A stretch of DNA of 64,000 bases from Shewanella benthica KT99. Lineage in GTDB: Bacteria > Pseudomonadota > Gammaproteobacteria > Enterobacterales > Shewanellaceae. The notes under the pieces were generated by a model. The model saw only the letters and a list, made by a program, of their open reading frames with translations. It was not told where the DNA came from and did not search any database. The position numbers and the translations under genes were made by a program. The stretch is taken from NCBI RefSeq assembly GCF_000172075.1, contig NZ_ABIC01000003.1, positions 103,570 through 167,569 on the forward strand. The letters are read 5' to 3'. This document shows, in pieces, positions 50,294-59,410 of the stretch (positions are counted from its first letter, which is position 1; every line of letters begins with the position of its first letter).

Positions 50294-50402
50294 GTAGGGT
50301 ACAGAGGTTAAGATGTTCTATCTTTCAAACCTTTTTAGTTCATTTTTTAAATGAGCAGCCAAATTATGGCGCCTCAGTAATTTATTTGCTGAGGCTTTTT
50401 TT
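50294..50402 (+). ncRNA. spf: Spot 42 small RNA
   Basis: The 5' end GTAGGGTACAGAGG followed by AAGATGTTCTATCTTTCA is nearly identical to E. coli Spot 42 (one inserted T). A -10 TATTAT at 50281-50286 fits the start at 50294. The RNA ends in a terminator GCCTCAG (50371-50377) / CTGAGGC (50389-50395) with seven T. Length about 109 bases, and it lies between polA and engB as in E. coli. It represses secondary-metabolism mRNAs through Hfq. Confidence 0.95.
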
Positions 50403-50476
50403 CGCCAAAAATAAATTTTAGAGTATTTACTTTAAATGTGATTTGATTCGCGCTATGCTGTCGTTATTAAGAGTCA

Positions 50477-50570
50477 TTGAGTCTATCTTAGTGGCGCTTG
50501 AGTCTTGTTGAATTTAGCTTCTCCCCAAAAGAGCTAATTGCGCCGATGGTTATTCCGTCGGCTATTTTTT
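50477..50570 (+). ncRNA. Candidate small RNA between spf and engB
   Basis: A rho-independent terminator GCCGA (50542-50546) / TCGGC (50558-50562) with TATTTTTTT follows a hairpin AATTTAGCT / AGCTAATT whose loop contains CTCCCC. TTGATT (50443-50448) and TATTAA (50465-50470) spaced by 16 bases could be the promoter. There is no ORF. The loop is complementary to ribosome-binding sites, as in many Hfq RNAs. No known family recognised. Confidence 0.45.
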
Positions 50571-50625
50571 TGCCTGTAACTCCTCAATTATCGACTTAAT
50601 TCTAAACAAGCTAAAAAGTGATAGT

Positions 50626-50659
50626 CAAAAAAAATGCCTACCATGAAAAATGGCAGGCG
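50626..50659 (-). terminator. Rho-independent terminator of engB
   Basis: On the minus strand GCCTGCCAT / ATGGTAGGC (50636-50658) forms a stem with one mismatch and is followed by eight T. It stands 36 bases after the engB stop. Confidence 0.85.
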
Positions 50660-50693
50660 CTGTTTTACTAGCTTTCGACTTTAAAGGTAAGGC

Positions 50694-51383
50694 TTAACCC
50701 TTAGTAGCAGAACTGTCGTCCTCTGCTTCCGCCGCCTCAGCTTCGGCTAATGCGTCAACCAACCATTGAGGATGGCACCAGGTATTTAAGATGTCTAAAA
50801 CCTTGGCCTTACCTATGCCTTTAAGCGATGAGAAAGGCTCTACCTTGACCCGATCATCAAAATCACCCAGATGCTTTCTGACTTCATTAACCATCTTCAT
50901 GCGCTCACTCTGCTTCATCTTATCGGCTTTGGTTAACAGAGCTAGTACAGGAATGTCACTCTCGACGGCCCATTCAATCATCTGCATATCGAGATCTTTC
51001 AATGGGTGCCTGATATCCATCAAGACCACCATGCCACCTAAACACTGACGTTCCTGTAGATACTCTCCCAGAGATTTCTGCCACTTATTCTTAAGGGCTA
51101 GAGGCACTTGAGCGAAACCATAACCAGGAAGATCGACCAATCTACGATGCTCATCCAGTTCGAATACATTGATTAATTGGGTTCTTCCCGGTGTCTTACT
51201 GGTTCGTGCCAGACTCTTTTGATCTGTGAGAAGATTCAGAGCGCTAGACTTCCCCGCGTTCGAACGCCCTGCAAAGGCTATTTCGATTCCAGCATCTCCA
51301 GGCAAATACTCATTTAGGTGTGCGATGTCGGGGGCACTGATTAAAAACTTAGCTTTACGAAAATCAATACGAGATTCAGTCAC
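50694..51383 (-). CDS. engB: Ribosome biogenesis GTPase EngB/YihA
   Basis: Essential small GTPase for 50S assembly. GTG 51383 ([13 protein letters not shown]) is chosen because GGAG lies 6 bases before it, giving 229 residues; a longer frame from 51413 is possible. G1 [10 protein letters not shown]2 region [10 protein letters not shown]3 DLPGYG, G4 TKAD and G5-like SSLKG are present. Divergent from the cytochrome c4 gene. Confidence 0.95.
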   Translation of the reverse strand: MTESRIDFRKAKFLISAPDIAHLNEYLPGDAGIEIAFAGRSNAGKSSALNLLTDQKSLARTSKTPGRTQLINVFELDEHRRLVDLPGYGFAQVPLALKNKWQKSLGEYLQERQCLGGMVVLMDIRHPLKDLDMQMIEWAVESDIPVLALLTKADKMKQSERMKMVNEVRKHLGDFDDRVKVEPFSSLKGIGKAKVLDILNTWCHPQWLVDALAEAEAAEAEDDSSATKG

Positions 51384-51551
51384 TACTGACTCCAAAAATA
51401 TTAGGTTTTGCATTATAAATATCGAAGAGTTGCTTACATTTTCACAATTTCGTGTAAAATATTACCCCGATCACATAAGTAGCATTTTATCACGCTTGCG
51501 GGCTCAGCTAGTAAGCTCAGGACAAAAAATTTAACAATAAGTTGGAACGCC

Positions 51552-52172
51552 ATGAAAAAGTTAGCTCTTGCGCTATCAGTCTTAGCCTGTATCTCATTGC
51601 CTGCAATGGCTGAAGGCAATGCTGAAGCGGGAAAAACTAAAGCCATTGTTTGTTCTGCCTGTCACGGTGTTGATGGTAACAGCATGATAGACATGTACCC
51701 AAAACTTGCTGGACAGCAAGCCACCTACCTGATTAAGCAACTGCACGATTTCCGTAGTGCGGCTAAAACAGGTGGGAAAGAGGGTCGTAACGATCCGATT
51801 ATGGGGGGGATGGCTCTTATGCTCAGCGATCAAGATATCGAAGATGTCGCAGCATATTACTCTTCACAGACAAAAATTGTAGTAGAAGTAAAAGATATTC
51901 CGGCTCTAGGTGAGCAGCTATACAAGGGTGGCGACATGACTCGCGGGATTACCGCTTGTATTGCTTGTCACGGCCCTGAAGGTGCGGGGGTTGAGCTAGC
52001 AGGATTCCCGGCTATCGGTGGTCAACATGCCAATTACCTAAAAATACAGCTTAACAAGTTTAGCGATACAAACCGTAACAACGACTTAAATGGCATGATG
52101 CAAGATATCGCAAAGAAGCTTACCAGCGATGATATCGAGGCATTATCTAGCTATATATCAAGTCTTAAGTAA
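51552..52172 (+). CDS. Cytochrome c4 (diheme)
   Basis: A periplasmic diheme c-type cytochrome of 206 residues with a signal peptide cleaved after A20 (LPAMA). Heme sites CSACH (C34, C37, H38) and CIACH (C136, C139, H140), each in one half of an internal duplication; YPKLAGQQATYL and FPAIGGQHANYL mirror one another. It shuttles electrons to terminal oxidases. Divergent from engB, an arrangement common in gammaproteobacteria. Confidence 0.95.
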   Translation: MKKLALALSVLACISLPAMAEGNAEAGKTKAIVCSACHGVDGNSMIDMYPKLAGQQATYLIKQLHDFRSAAKTGGKEGRNDPIMGGMALMLSDQDIEDVAAYYSSQTKIVVEVKDIPALGEQLYKGGDMTRGITACIACHGPEGAGVELAGFPAIGGQHANYLKIQLNKFSDTNRNNDLNGMMQDIAKKLTSDDIEALSSYISSLK

Positions 52173-52185
52173 CTTTAGGCATATT

Positions 52186-52213
52186 AAAAAAGGTGGTGCT
52201 CCCACCTTTTTTT
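52186..52213 (+). terminator. Rho-independent terminator of the cytochrome c4 gene
   Basis: AAAAAAGGTGG / CCCACCTTTTTTT arms with a short loop, 14 bases after the stop. The flanking A and T runs allow function in both directions. Confidence 0.85.
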
Positions 52214-52480
52214 AATACCCACAGATTGACCTTTACGTAAACTGCCCGCAAAAATGTACTTGACAGAGATCACAGATTTAGGTTTAATTAAGCCCGTACC
52301 GAGATGAACCCATCTGTTTGTATAAAATATTAAATAATAACTTACAGTTTTCGGTATTAGTGACATTTAAGATATAAGAATAAATAGATTCAATAACAAT
52401 AATATAATTAAGACCACTCACTAAAATATGAGTCGTGATTTCGATTGAAATCTAGGTCAGAATAATTTTTTGTAAGGAAC

Positions 52481-52508
52481 TTGGTTAGGAAGGCCATTTA
52501 GCTATAAT
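52481..52508 (+). promoter_or_regulatory. Promoter of the Csr-type RNA
   Basis: TTGGTT (52481-52486) and a perfect TATAAT (52503-52508) with 16-base spacing. Transcription would begin near 52515. A TGTAAG at 52471-52476 resembles half of a GacA/UvrY box. Confidence 0.65.
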
Positions 52509-52514
52509 AGCACT

Positions 52515-52860
52515 CCCTTGCAGGTTTAGAGAAAGTTGTTCCGCCGATACCTAGTATCAGTTTTAGAACACTAGCCCTAAGCAACAGTAAACCTTAACAT
52601 GGATGGTTAACTTAGGCGTCAAAGATGACGATAGGATTGTGATGTGTCATGAAGACCATCTACGGAAGCTGTAGTCAGGAAGACTCAGGACTATTAAGAA
52701 AGCGTCTGGAAGACCGAAAACTAAAAAATATGCATGGAAAGCAGACTAAAAAAAGATGGAAATTGACCGGGAAAGTCGCATAGCAAGTACGGATACTTGG
52801 AATAAGAATTGGTGTCTCTGACACTTTTTGAAGGCGACAGTCGTACTGTCGCCTTTTTTT
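52515..52860 (+). ncRNA. CsrB/CsrC-type regulatory RNA
   Basis: About 346 bases without an ORF and with at least eleven GGA motifs, many in the loops of small hairpins: TTAAC-ATGGATG-GTTAA, CTAC-GGAAGCT-GTAG, AGTC-AGGAA-GACT, GTCT-GGA-AGAC, GTA-CGGA-TAC. This is the structure by which CsrB/CsrC RNAs bind and sequester the translational regulator CsrA. It has its own promoter and a strong terminator (52833-52860). E. coli csrC occupies the same neighbourhood between engB and yihI. Confidence 0.88.
52831..52860 (+). terminator. Rho-independent terminator of the Csr-type RNA
   Basis: GGCGACAGT (52833-52841) / ACTGTCGCC (52845-52853) with a 3-base loop and seven T. Confidence 0.93.
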
Positions 52861-52908
52861 ATGGCAAAATATTACTATTCTTATCATGGTGAGCAGATCC
52901 ATACCTAT

Positions 52909-53586
52909 ATGCTTAGATGCCCTCTTTGTCACAACGAAAACACCTCACTATTTAATCAAGATAGGAAACGCAGTATCTATACCTGTCACCATTGTCAGCT
53001 GGTATTTTCTGATGCTAACTCTCATCTCCCGCCCCAGGTAGAGAAAAAGCGATACCAAAGGAGCGCCAGCAAATACCAAAAGCCCCTGAAGCAGTTTTTG
53101 CTCAGCTTGATACAGCAGATCGTACAAGAAACCGATCAAGCATTAATCGGGCTTAACTTTGGCCGTTTAGCCGACTCTCAGACACTCGACACAATACGAG
53201 CGCAGGGACATGACTTATGTCAGTATGACCCTTACTTTGCCCCCGATCATAGGCTGCTGAAACAAGAATATGACTTTATCTGCTGTTATCGGGTATTCGA
53301 GCATTTCCGCTTCCCATCCAAGGAGTGGTCACTGCTGTGTAAACTGTTGAAACCCGGCGCCTGGCTGGCAATAAACACTAAGTTACTCACCGAAATCCAC
53401 GCTTTCGAAAGGTGGCATCATAAGAACAACCTGACACATGTCAGCTTTTATCAGCCAGAGACCTTCGAGTTTCTAGCCGAGCAGGCAGGTTTTAGGCTAT
53501 TATTCGCAGCAAATGATCTCATTTTGGTGCAAAAACCATCAGGATCTGCTATAAAACGCGACCCAAGTTCGCTTATTGATCTGTAA
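52909..53586 (+). CDS. SAM-dependent methyltransferase-like protein with N-terminal zinc ribbon
   Basis: About 225 residues from ATG 52909 (MLRCPLCHNEN); ATG 52861 in frame would add 16 residues, and an even earlier start would overlap the Csr RNA terminator. Two CxxC pairs (CPLC, CHHC) form a zinc ribbon in residues 4-30. The middle and C-terminal parts resemble methyltransferase type 12 proteins (YDFICCYRVFEHF, LLKPGAWLAINTKL, LTHVSFYQPETFEFLAEQAGF), but the glycine-rich SAM loop is poor. Substrate unknown. Confidence 0.65.
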   Translation: MLRCPLCHNENTSLFNQDRKRSIYTCHHCQLVFSDANSHLPPQVEKKRYQRSASKYQKPLKQFLLSLIQQIVQETDQALIGLNFGRLADSQTLDTIRAQGHDLCQYDPYFAPDHRLLKQEYDFICCYRVFEHFRFPSKEWSLLCKLLKPGAWLAINTKLLTEIHAFERWHHKNNLTHVSFYQPETFEFLAEQAGFRLLFAANDLILVQKPSGSAIKRDPSSLIDL

Positions 53587-53634
53587 TCAGCGCATTTACA
53601 TCTAAATTTGTATTACCAGTTATTGAGAAAAGCC

Positions 53635-54180
53635 ATGTCACACTCTAAGAAATCCCGTAAAGCCAATGAAAATGCGCCTAAGTTAGCTCCAAGAACCAAG
53701 AAGAGTGATCGTGCTCTTGCAGGCAAGAAGAACAAATCAGGAAACAAGGCAGGAAGCCGTCACAATTCAAATATTGTCGGTGGCAAAGATGGTTCGGCTG
53801 CCAGCAAGAAAGATCCACGACATGGTAGCAAGAAGGCAATAAAACTTGATCTTCCAAGCCAAGTCAAAGTGATCGCCCCTAAGAAAGAGCAAGGTCCAAA
53901 ACTGACCGATGAGCAGAAACTATTTAAGCTCGAAGAAGATCCAAGACTAAATCAACTACTCGATATGCTCGAAGAAGGTAAAGATCTAAGCCAAGACGAG
54001 CAGAAATGGATCAATAAGACGTTTAATCAGATTGAAGCACTCATGGAGCGCTTAGGGATCACCGAGGAAGACGACCTTGGTCAGGTTATTGAGTCAGCAG
54101 CTGCGGTTAGCGACGACGACTTGTTAGACAGGTTTGAATCCGGTGCAGATCTGCTAAAAGACTATCAGAATAAAGATTAA
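53635..54180 (+). CDS. yihI: Der GTPase-activating protein YihI
   Basis: Regulates ribosome assembly by stimulating the GTPase Der. 181 residues from ATG 53635 (MSHSKKSRKANEN). The N-terminal half is very basic and low complexity (KKSDRALAGKKNKSGNK), the C-terminal half acidic, with LFKLEEDPRLNQLLDMLEEG and DQKW-like region QDEQKWINKTFNQIEALM. Both features are typical. It follows the Csr RNA and methyltransferase. Confidence 0.9.
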   Translation: MSHSKKSRKANENAPKLAPRTKKSDRALAGKKNKSGNKAGSRHNSNIVGGKDGSAASKKDPRHGSKKAIKLDLPSQVKVIAPKKEQGPKLTDEQKLFKLEEDPRLNQLLDMLEEGKDLSQDEQKWINKTFNQIEALMERLGITEEDDLGQVIESAAAVSDDDLLDRFESGADLLKDYQNKD

Positions 54181-54201
54181 CGCTTAGTGCTCTATTAAAA
54201 C

Positions 54202-54225
54202 GGCATCTTATCGGTGCCTTTTTTT
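54202..54225 (+). terminator. Rho-independent terminator of yihI
   Basis: GGCATC / GGTGCC pair (one G-T pair) around a 5-base loop, followed by seven T. Confidence 0.75.
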
Positions 54226-54257
54226 AGTATTCGCTATCTATACCGACGGGACAGAGC

Positions 54258-54725
54258 ATGACAACAGCGCTTATAGTCATAGGTTTTTTGTTAATTACCG
54301 CCCTTGCGGGCTACGCCACAGCTTTGTTGCTTAAGCTGCGTAAGCAAAGCATCCACAAGAAGAAGCATCAACAAGAATTTAAAGACATAAACCAGGCACG
54401 CCTGGACGAGCATTTGAACAGCATCCGCTACATTGCCACCGCGATGTTAGAAGATCGCTGTGAGCTTTCAGAAGGCGTAATGAGAATAGCCAAATTATTC
54501 AATATTTTATCTATGTCGGAACAGGTAGAAGCTCAATATCCAGCTATTTTCAAACATTTTTCGGTGATCCAAGCTCACCCCATCATGACTCAACGAAAAA
54601 AGCTGCAGAAGCAACAACGCATGAAACTGGATTTTGCCCGCATGCGCTCCGAAGCCGGACTCGAAGCCGATATTCTCGAAGAAGCGAAACAACTTAGCAG
54701 TTTTACACCAAGCCCACTGCATTAA
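54258..54725 (+). CDS. DUF2489-family membrane protein
   Basis: 155 residues. One N-terminal transmembrane helix (ALIVIGFLLITALAGYATALLL, quoted: LIVIGFLLITALAGYATA) then a basic cytoplasmic helix-rich part with LNSIRYIATAMLEDRCELSEGVMRI, the DUF2489 hallmark region (quoted in part: IRYIATAMLEDRCELSEG). Function is unknown. It commonly sits next to yihI and hemN, as it does here. Confidence 0.8.
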   Translation: MTTALIVIGFLLITALAGYATALLLKLRKQSIHKKKHQQEFKDINQARLDEHLNSIRYIATAMLEDRCELSEGVMRIAKLFNILSMSEQVEAQYPAIFKHFSVIQAHPIMTQRKKLQKQQRMKLDFARMRSEAGLEADILEEAKQLSSFTPSPLH

Positions 54726-54929
54726 CTCGGTTAAGCTCTGCTACTCAGCAGGTTCTATATAAGCCTAAATAGCCCTATCCCGTGAGTCTGTGCACAAAAT
54801 CTCCATAAGAGCACAGACAAACGTACTCTTTTCGTAGATATTTCCTTCGAATTGCTTATTCAGCTTCAATTTATACAACATGGATCAAGGTTATTTAACC
54901 AATAACCTTGCATACTTCACATCTTGCTA

Positions 54930-55195
54930 ATACCAGTCCCACTAATACTGTGATCTTTCAGCGGAAGTTCAAAGCGCTGTAGGCAAGGCGGATGCTTGAA
55001 GCTAATAGTTATTCTATATCGAAAGCATCTAACGCAGAATAAAGGGCCTTGAAACCCGCACTATGTGAGCCTCTCAGGCATTCCACTTCGGCGTTGCATT
55101 GACTTAAAAGGGAATAACCATTTCCTCATCAATGCGCCTTGAATTGAAAAGCCTGAATGGCTCTGAATTAATCACCTATTTAGCGGGATTGGTAT
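54930..55195. repeat. Small inverted-repeat element (MITE-like)
   Basis: About 266 bases bounded by imperfect terminal inverted repeats of about 25 bases: ATACCAGTCCC...GTGAT on the left and, reversed, ATACCAATCCC...GTGAT on the right, 19 of 25 positions alike. There is no ORF. Such elements with ends ATACCAATCCC are recognisable as dispersed repeats in marine Shewanella. Confidence 0.6.
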
Positions 55196-55220
55196 AGACT
55201 ATTACTCTGGAGGACACGCC

Positions 55221-56597
55221 TTGAAGCAGCCCACCCAAATTAGTTGGGATCAGTCAATGATCGAAAAATACAATTACAGCGGTCCCCGTTATACCTCTTA
55301 CCCGACGGCGCTTGAGTTCGATGACTCATTCACCGAAGAAAAACTGCTGACTTCGATTAAGAACAGCAAGAGTGATAAGCTTTCTCTTTATATCCATATT
55401 CCATTCTGCGCCAAGCTTTGTTACTACTGTGGTTGTAACAAGGTCATCACTCGTCATCAGCATAAAGCCGACCAATATCTTGAGTATCTGGCAACTGAAA
55501 TTGTCAAACGCTCACCGCTATTTAAGGACTACCTCGTCACCCAGATCCATTGGGGCGGTGGAACGCCGACCTTCCTGCGCTCGGATCAGATCCTCAAGCT
55601 ATCAGAGCTAATCAAGGCCAACTTCAACGTAGCCGAAGTCGGCGAATACTCGATTGAAGTCGATCCCCGTGAAATCGAGCTCACCATGTTAGATACGCTT
55701 AAAGAGGCGGGATTTAACCGCATCTCTATCGGCGTTCAGGACTTCAACAAGAAAGTACAGATTGCCGTCAACCGCGAGCAAGACGAGCAGTTCATCTTCG
55801 ATCTTATGGCTAAGGCCAAAGAGCTGGGCTTCGTCTCAACCAACATAGATCTGATCTATGGTCTGCCTCACCAGACACCGAAAACCTTTGCAGAAACCAT
55901 GCAGCGAGTCTTGGATCTGGATCCGGATCGTCTTTCTGTATTTAACTATGCGCACCTACCTTCTCGTTTCGCGGCTCAACGTAAGATAAAAGATGAAGAT
56001 CTAGCTTCACCACAGCAGAAACTAGAGATGTTGCACCAGACAATCGAAACCTTAACCGATGCTGGTTATCAGTACATAGGCATGGATCACTTCGCCAAGC
56101 CCGATGATGAGCTATCTATCTTGCAAAATGAAGGCAGACTCCACAGAAACTTCCAAGGCTACACCACCCAAGAAGAATGTGACCTATTAGGCCTGGGCGT
56201 CTCTTCGATCAGCCAGATTGGCGACTGTTATGCCCAGAACCAGAAAGATATCCGTCCTTACTTCGAGTCTATCGATGCTAATGGTCATGCGTTGTGGAAA
56301 GGTTGTGGCCTAAACCGTGACGATGAAATCCGCCGCGTGGTCATTAAACAGCTTATCTGCCACTTCGTATTAGATATGGCTCAAATCGATGACAAGCTAG
56401 AGATTAAGTTCGAAGACTACTTCGCAGAAGATCTCAAGCTACTACAAACATTTATCGATGATAAGCTAGTCGACATCACCGACAGGAAAATAACCATCAG
56501 CCCCACAGGCCGACTGTTAATCCGTAATATCTGTATCTGTTTCGATGTCTATTACCGAGAGAAGGCTCGTCAGCAGCAATTCTCAAGGGTGATTTAA
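55221..56597 (+). CDS. hemN: Oxygen-independent coproporphyrinogen III oxidase
   Basis: Radical SAM enzyme of anaerobic heme synthesis. 458 residues from TTG 55221, preceded by TGGAGGACACGCC. Cluster ligands C63, C67, C70 in CAKLCYYCGC; HWGGGTPTFL, SIEVDPREI and GLGVSSISQIG are also family features. The inverted-repeat element ends 25 bases upstream and may affect its promoter. The last 35 bases recur downstream in a partial duplication. Confidence 0.95.
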   Translation: MKQPTQISWDQSMIEKYNYSGPRYTSYPTALEFDDSFTEEKLLTSIKNSKSDKLSLYIHIPFCAKLCYYCGCNKVITRHQHKADQYLEYLATEIVKRSPLFKDYLVTQIHWGGGTPTFLRSDQILKLSELIKANFNVAEVGEYSIEVDPREIELTMLDTLKEAGFNRISIGVQDFNKKVQIAVNREQDEQFIFDLMAKAKELGFVSTNIDLIYGLPHQTPKTFAETMQRVLDLDPDRLSVFNYAHLPSRFAAQRKIKDEDLASPQQKLEMLHQTIETLTDAGYQYIGMDHFAKPDDELSILQNEGRLHRNFQGYTTQEECDLLGLGVSSISQIGDCYAQNQKDIRPYFESIDANGHALWKGCGLNRDDEIRRVVIKQLICHFVLDMAQIDDKLEIKFEDYFAEDLKLLQTFIDDKLVDITDRKITISPTGRLLIRNICICFDVYYREKARQQQFSRVI

Positions 56598-56652
56598 TAG
56601 CGGGCTCAATATATCTAACCAAGAGAAGGCTCGTCAGCAGCAATTCTCAAGG
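56554..56652 (+). repeat. Partial tandem duplication at the 3' end of hemN
   Basis: A 35-base sequence in the last hemN codons (56554-56588) recurs at 56618-56652 with one mismatch, a period of 64 bases. The second copy lies after the hemN stop and before its terminator. Confidence 0.85.
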
Positions 56653-56670
56653 TCTCGAGATAGCTAAATG

Positions 56671-56696
56671 AAAGCCGACATCTAGTCGGCTTTTTT
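56671..56696 (+). terminator. Rho-independent terminator of hemN
   Basis: GCCGAC (56674-56679) / GTCGGC (56685-56690) with AAA before and six T after. Confidence 0.92.
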
Positions 56697-56757
56697 GTCT
56701 CTCTATTTTGTAAAATTTTTTATATACCATTTTATTCACTAACTAGTCTGAGGCATA

Positions 56758-58295
56758 ATCGAGGCTGACTGGCTGATTCAACTCGATAGTGACCCATCAC
56801 TGGCTTTCTCCGAGGGTGATGCCAGTGCAGCCAGTAAATTATCCGATCTATCTCCGGCTAACTTAGCCTCACTCAATCATCAAAAGCAAGCGCTGCTCAC
56901 CATACTCAAAGCATTAGACAGAGATACCCTCTCGAAAGAGGACAAAATTAATGCCCAGATCCTTCAGGGACAACTGCAAAACAGTGTCGACCTGTATCGA
57001 TACAAGGATCACTATCTGCCCATCACCGCCGAGAGCGGTTTTCATGCTTATATCGCCTCCATTGCTAAGGCAAGATTCGCAACGGAGCAAGATTACCAAC
57101 ACTATATAGCCAAATTATCAAACCTCCCCAGCTACTTCAGGCCTTTCACTCACTATCCGAAGCATTTTACTCAGGCTCAGAAAGATGACCTAACGGCCAG
57201 AGGCAAACAAATCATAGAACACAAGGTACTGCCGCTTTATCAGCAGTTTTATGACTTCATGACCAAGGAGTGCATTCCAGGTTCCCGTACATATATCGCC
57301 AGTGCCAGCCTCCCCGATGGCGCCGCCTTCTATGAAAACCGAGTCCGTTATTACACCACTCTCGATATGACATCCGATGAAGTTCATCAACTTGGCCTTA
57401 AAGAAGTAAAACGTATCCGCGCAGAGATGCAGACCATCATCGACGATCTCGGTTTCGAGGGCAGTTTCGCCGACTTCTTACATTTTTTGCGTACCGATCC
57501 TCAGTTTTACCCTAAAACGGCCGAAGAACTATTGAAAGAAGCTGCATTCATCGCCAAGAAAGCCGATGCCATGCTACCTAAATACTTCGGCAAACTACCA
57601 AGAACCCCATACGGCATTCAAGCCGTTCCGGCCGAGATAGCGCCTAAGTACACCACCGGACGTTACTCAGGTTCCAGCAGAGACGATGAACCGGGTTACT
57701 ACTGGGTCAACACCTATGCCTTAGATAAACGGCCTCTATATGAACTGGAAGCCCTGACCTTGCACGAAGCCGTACCCGGTCATCATCTACAGATCTCCCT
57801 CAATAAAGAGCTCACCAATCTGCCGAACTTCCGCCGTTATAGCTATATTTCGGCCTTCGGTGAGGGCTGGGGTCTTTATTCAGAGTATCTGGGCTTAGAA
57901 GCAGGCTTCTATCAAGACCCCTACAGCAACTTTGGCCGCCTGACCTATGAGATGTGGCGTGCGGCTCGCCTAGTCGTCGACACAGGCATGCACGCTAAGG
58001 GCTGGATCGACAGCAAGCGCTGGACTTTATGGCCGATAACACGGCTCTGTCCATGCACAATGTCACCACAGAGATAGAACGTTATATCCCATGGCCGGGC
58101 CAAGCCTTGTCATACAAGATTGGCGAACTCACCATCAAGCGTCTGCGAGTTCAGGCTGAAGAGGAGCTAGGTGAAAAGTTTGATATCAGAGCCTTCCATG
58201 ATGCCATCTTAGCCAATGGCTCTGTGCCCATGTCAGTGCTAGAGCAACAGATCATAGACTTTATCTACTCTGAAAAAAGCGCAGAAAAAAGTTAA
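56758..58295 (+). pseudogene. DUF885-family metallopeptidase-like gene, truncated and frameshifted
   Basis: Continuous similarity to DUF885 starts at about 56758 (ADWLIQLDSDP) without start codon, signal peptide or the first 50 or so residues. It contains the HEAVPGHH metal-binding motif (about 57763-57786) and GEGWGLYSEYLG. Near 58015-58022 the frame changes: IDSKR is followed in the correct product by ALDFMADNTALSMHN in another frame, which continues to 58295. Two separate lesions make a functional peptidase unlikely. Members are usually periplasmic lipoproteins of about 600 residues. Confidence 0.8.
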
Positions 58296-58414
58296 TCAAG
58301 CTACAGAGTAACGGGTATTCCGTCAATGGGAGCTTCAGCTTCAAGACGTGACTCGCGGCGGCTTTTTACTCTGTGCTACACTGGCAAACAGCATACATAA
58401 GCACAGTAGATATC

Positions 58415-59410
58415 ATGTCGATAGCCGTCGAATCACAAATAAATGATCAAGTTAACGTTCAAACTAAACCACTCTCCTCTGAGCTGATGCTCAACACCCA
58501 TGAGCAGGTCGCATTCTGGGATAAGGTGACAGAGTCTGATATAAACACTGATGACAATATCTCTCTCGCCTACATGTACATTGAACATCCTGGCAGTGCA
58601 CGAGCCATAGTGATCAGCAGTGGTCGCATCGAGTCTTACCTTAAATATAAAGAGCTTATCTTCGACCTCTACCATCAGGGTTACAGTGTTTTCGCGCTGG
58701 ATCATCGCGGCCAGGGGTTATCCACTCGCACCACAAGCAATCCTCATCACGGCCATATCGATAAATTCAGTACTTATGTCGATGACTTCGCTTTTTTTAT
58801 CGACACTGTGGTTGCCCCTAAGCAGTATCAAGAGCTTTTCCTAGTGGGCCACTCTATGGGGGGAACCATCGGCACTCTCTATATGGACAAGCATCCTGAC
58901 ACCTTCACCGCGGCCGTCTTCTCTGCACCTATGTACGGCATCAAACTGCCAGTCAGCAGCCGTTTCATCCGCTGGTTAGCGAATAAACTGGACACGAAAA
59001 ATGGCGCTGAGCCTAACTATGTATTGGGCGGTAAGGACTATCACGACGATGAGTTCGCCAACAATGATCTGACTAAGAGCCAGGCACGTTATGAAGATTA
59101 TCGTAAGCTTTATCAGCAACGTCCGGAGCTGCAACTTGGCTCGCCCACCAACCACTGGCTAGTCGAATCTATCGACGCCGGTGCAAAAACGATAAAAGCA
59201 GCCAAAGCAACTAAGACACCTATGTTGATCCTTCAGGCCGATGAGGACATGGTTGTCGATAATTTCGCCCAGTATCATGCTGTAGGAGGTTTGTGCGAAC
59301 TGATCAATATTCCCGATGCCCGTCATGAGATATTTATGGAGATGGATGAAAGCCGCAACTTTGCCATAGATAAACTGCTTAAGTTCTTAGCCTCACACCA
59401 CTGCCACTAA
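58415..59410 (+). CDS. pldB: Lysophospholipase L2-like alpha/beta hydrolase
   Basis: 331 residues from ATG 58415 (MSIAVESQIND). The nucleophile elbow is LVGHSMGGTIG (Ser near residue 149), the oxyanion-side motif is FALDHRGQGLS, and the Asp and His are in ILQADEDMVVD and PDARHEIFME. PldB hydrolyses lysophospholipids at the inner membrane. The last 4 bases overlap the end of the GGDEF/EAL gene on the other strand. Confidence 0.85.
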   Translation: MSIAVESQINDQVNVQTKPLSSELMLNTHEQVAFWDKVTESDINTDDNISLAYMYIEHPGSARAIVISSGRIESYLKYKELIFDLYHQGYSVFALDHRGQGLSTRTTSNPHHGHIDKFSTYVDDFAFFIDTVVAPKQYQELFLVGHSMGGTIGTLYMDKHPDTFTAAVFSAPMYGIKLPVSSRFIRWLANKLDTKNGAEPNYVLGGKDYHDDEFANNDLTKSQARYEDYRKLYQQRPELQLGSPTNHWLVESIDAGAKTIKAAKATKTPMLILQADEDMVVDNFAQYHAVGGLCELINIPDARHEIFMEMDESRNFAIDKLLKFLASHHCH

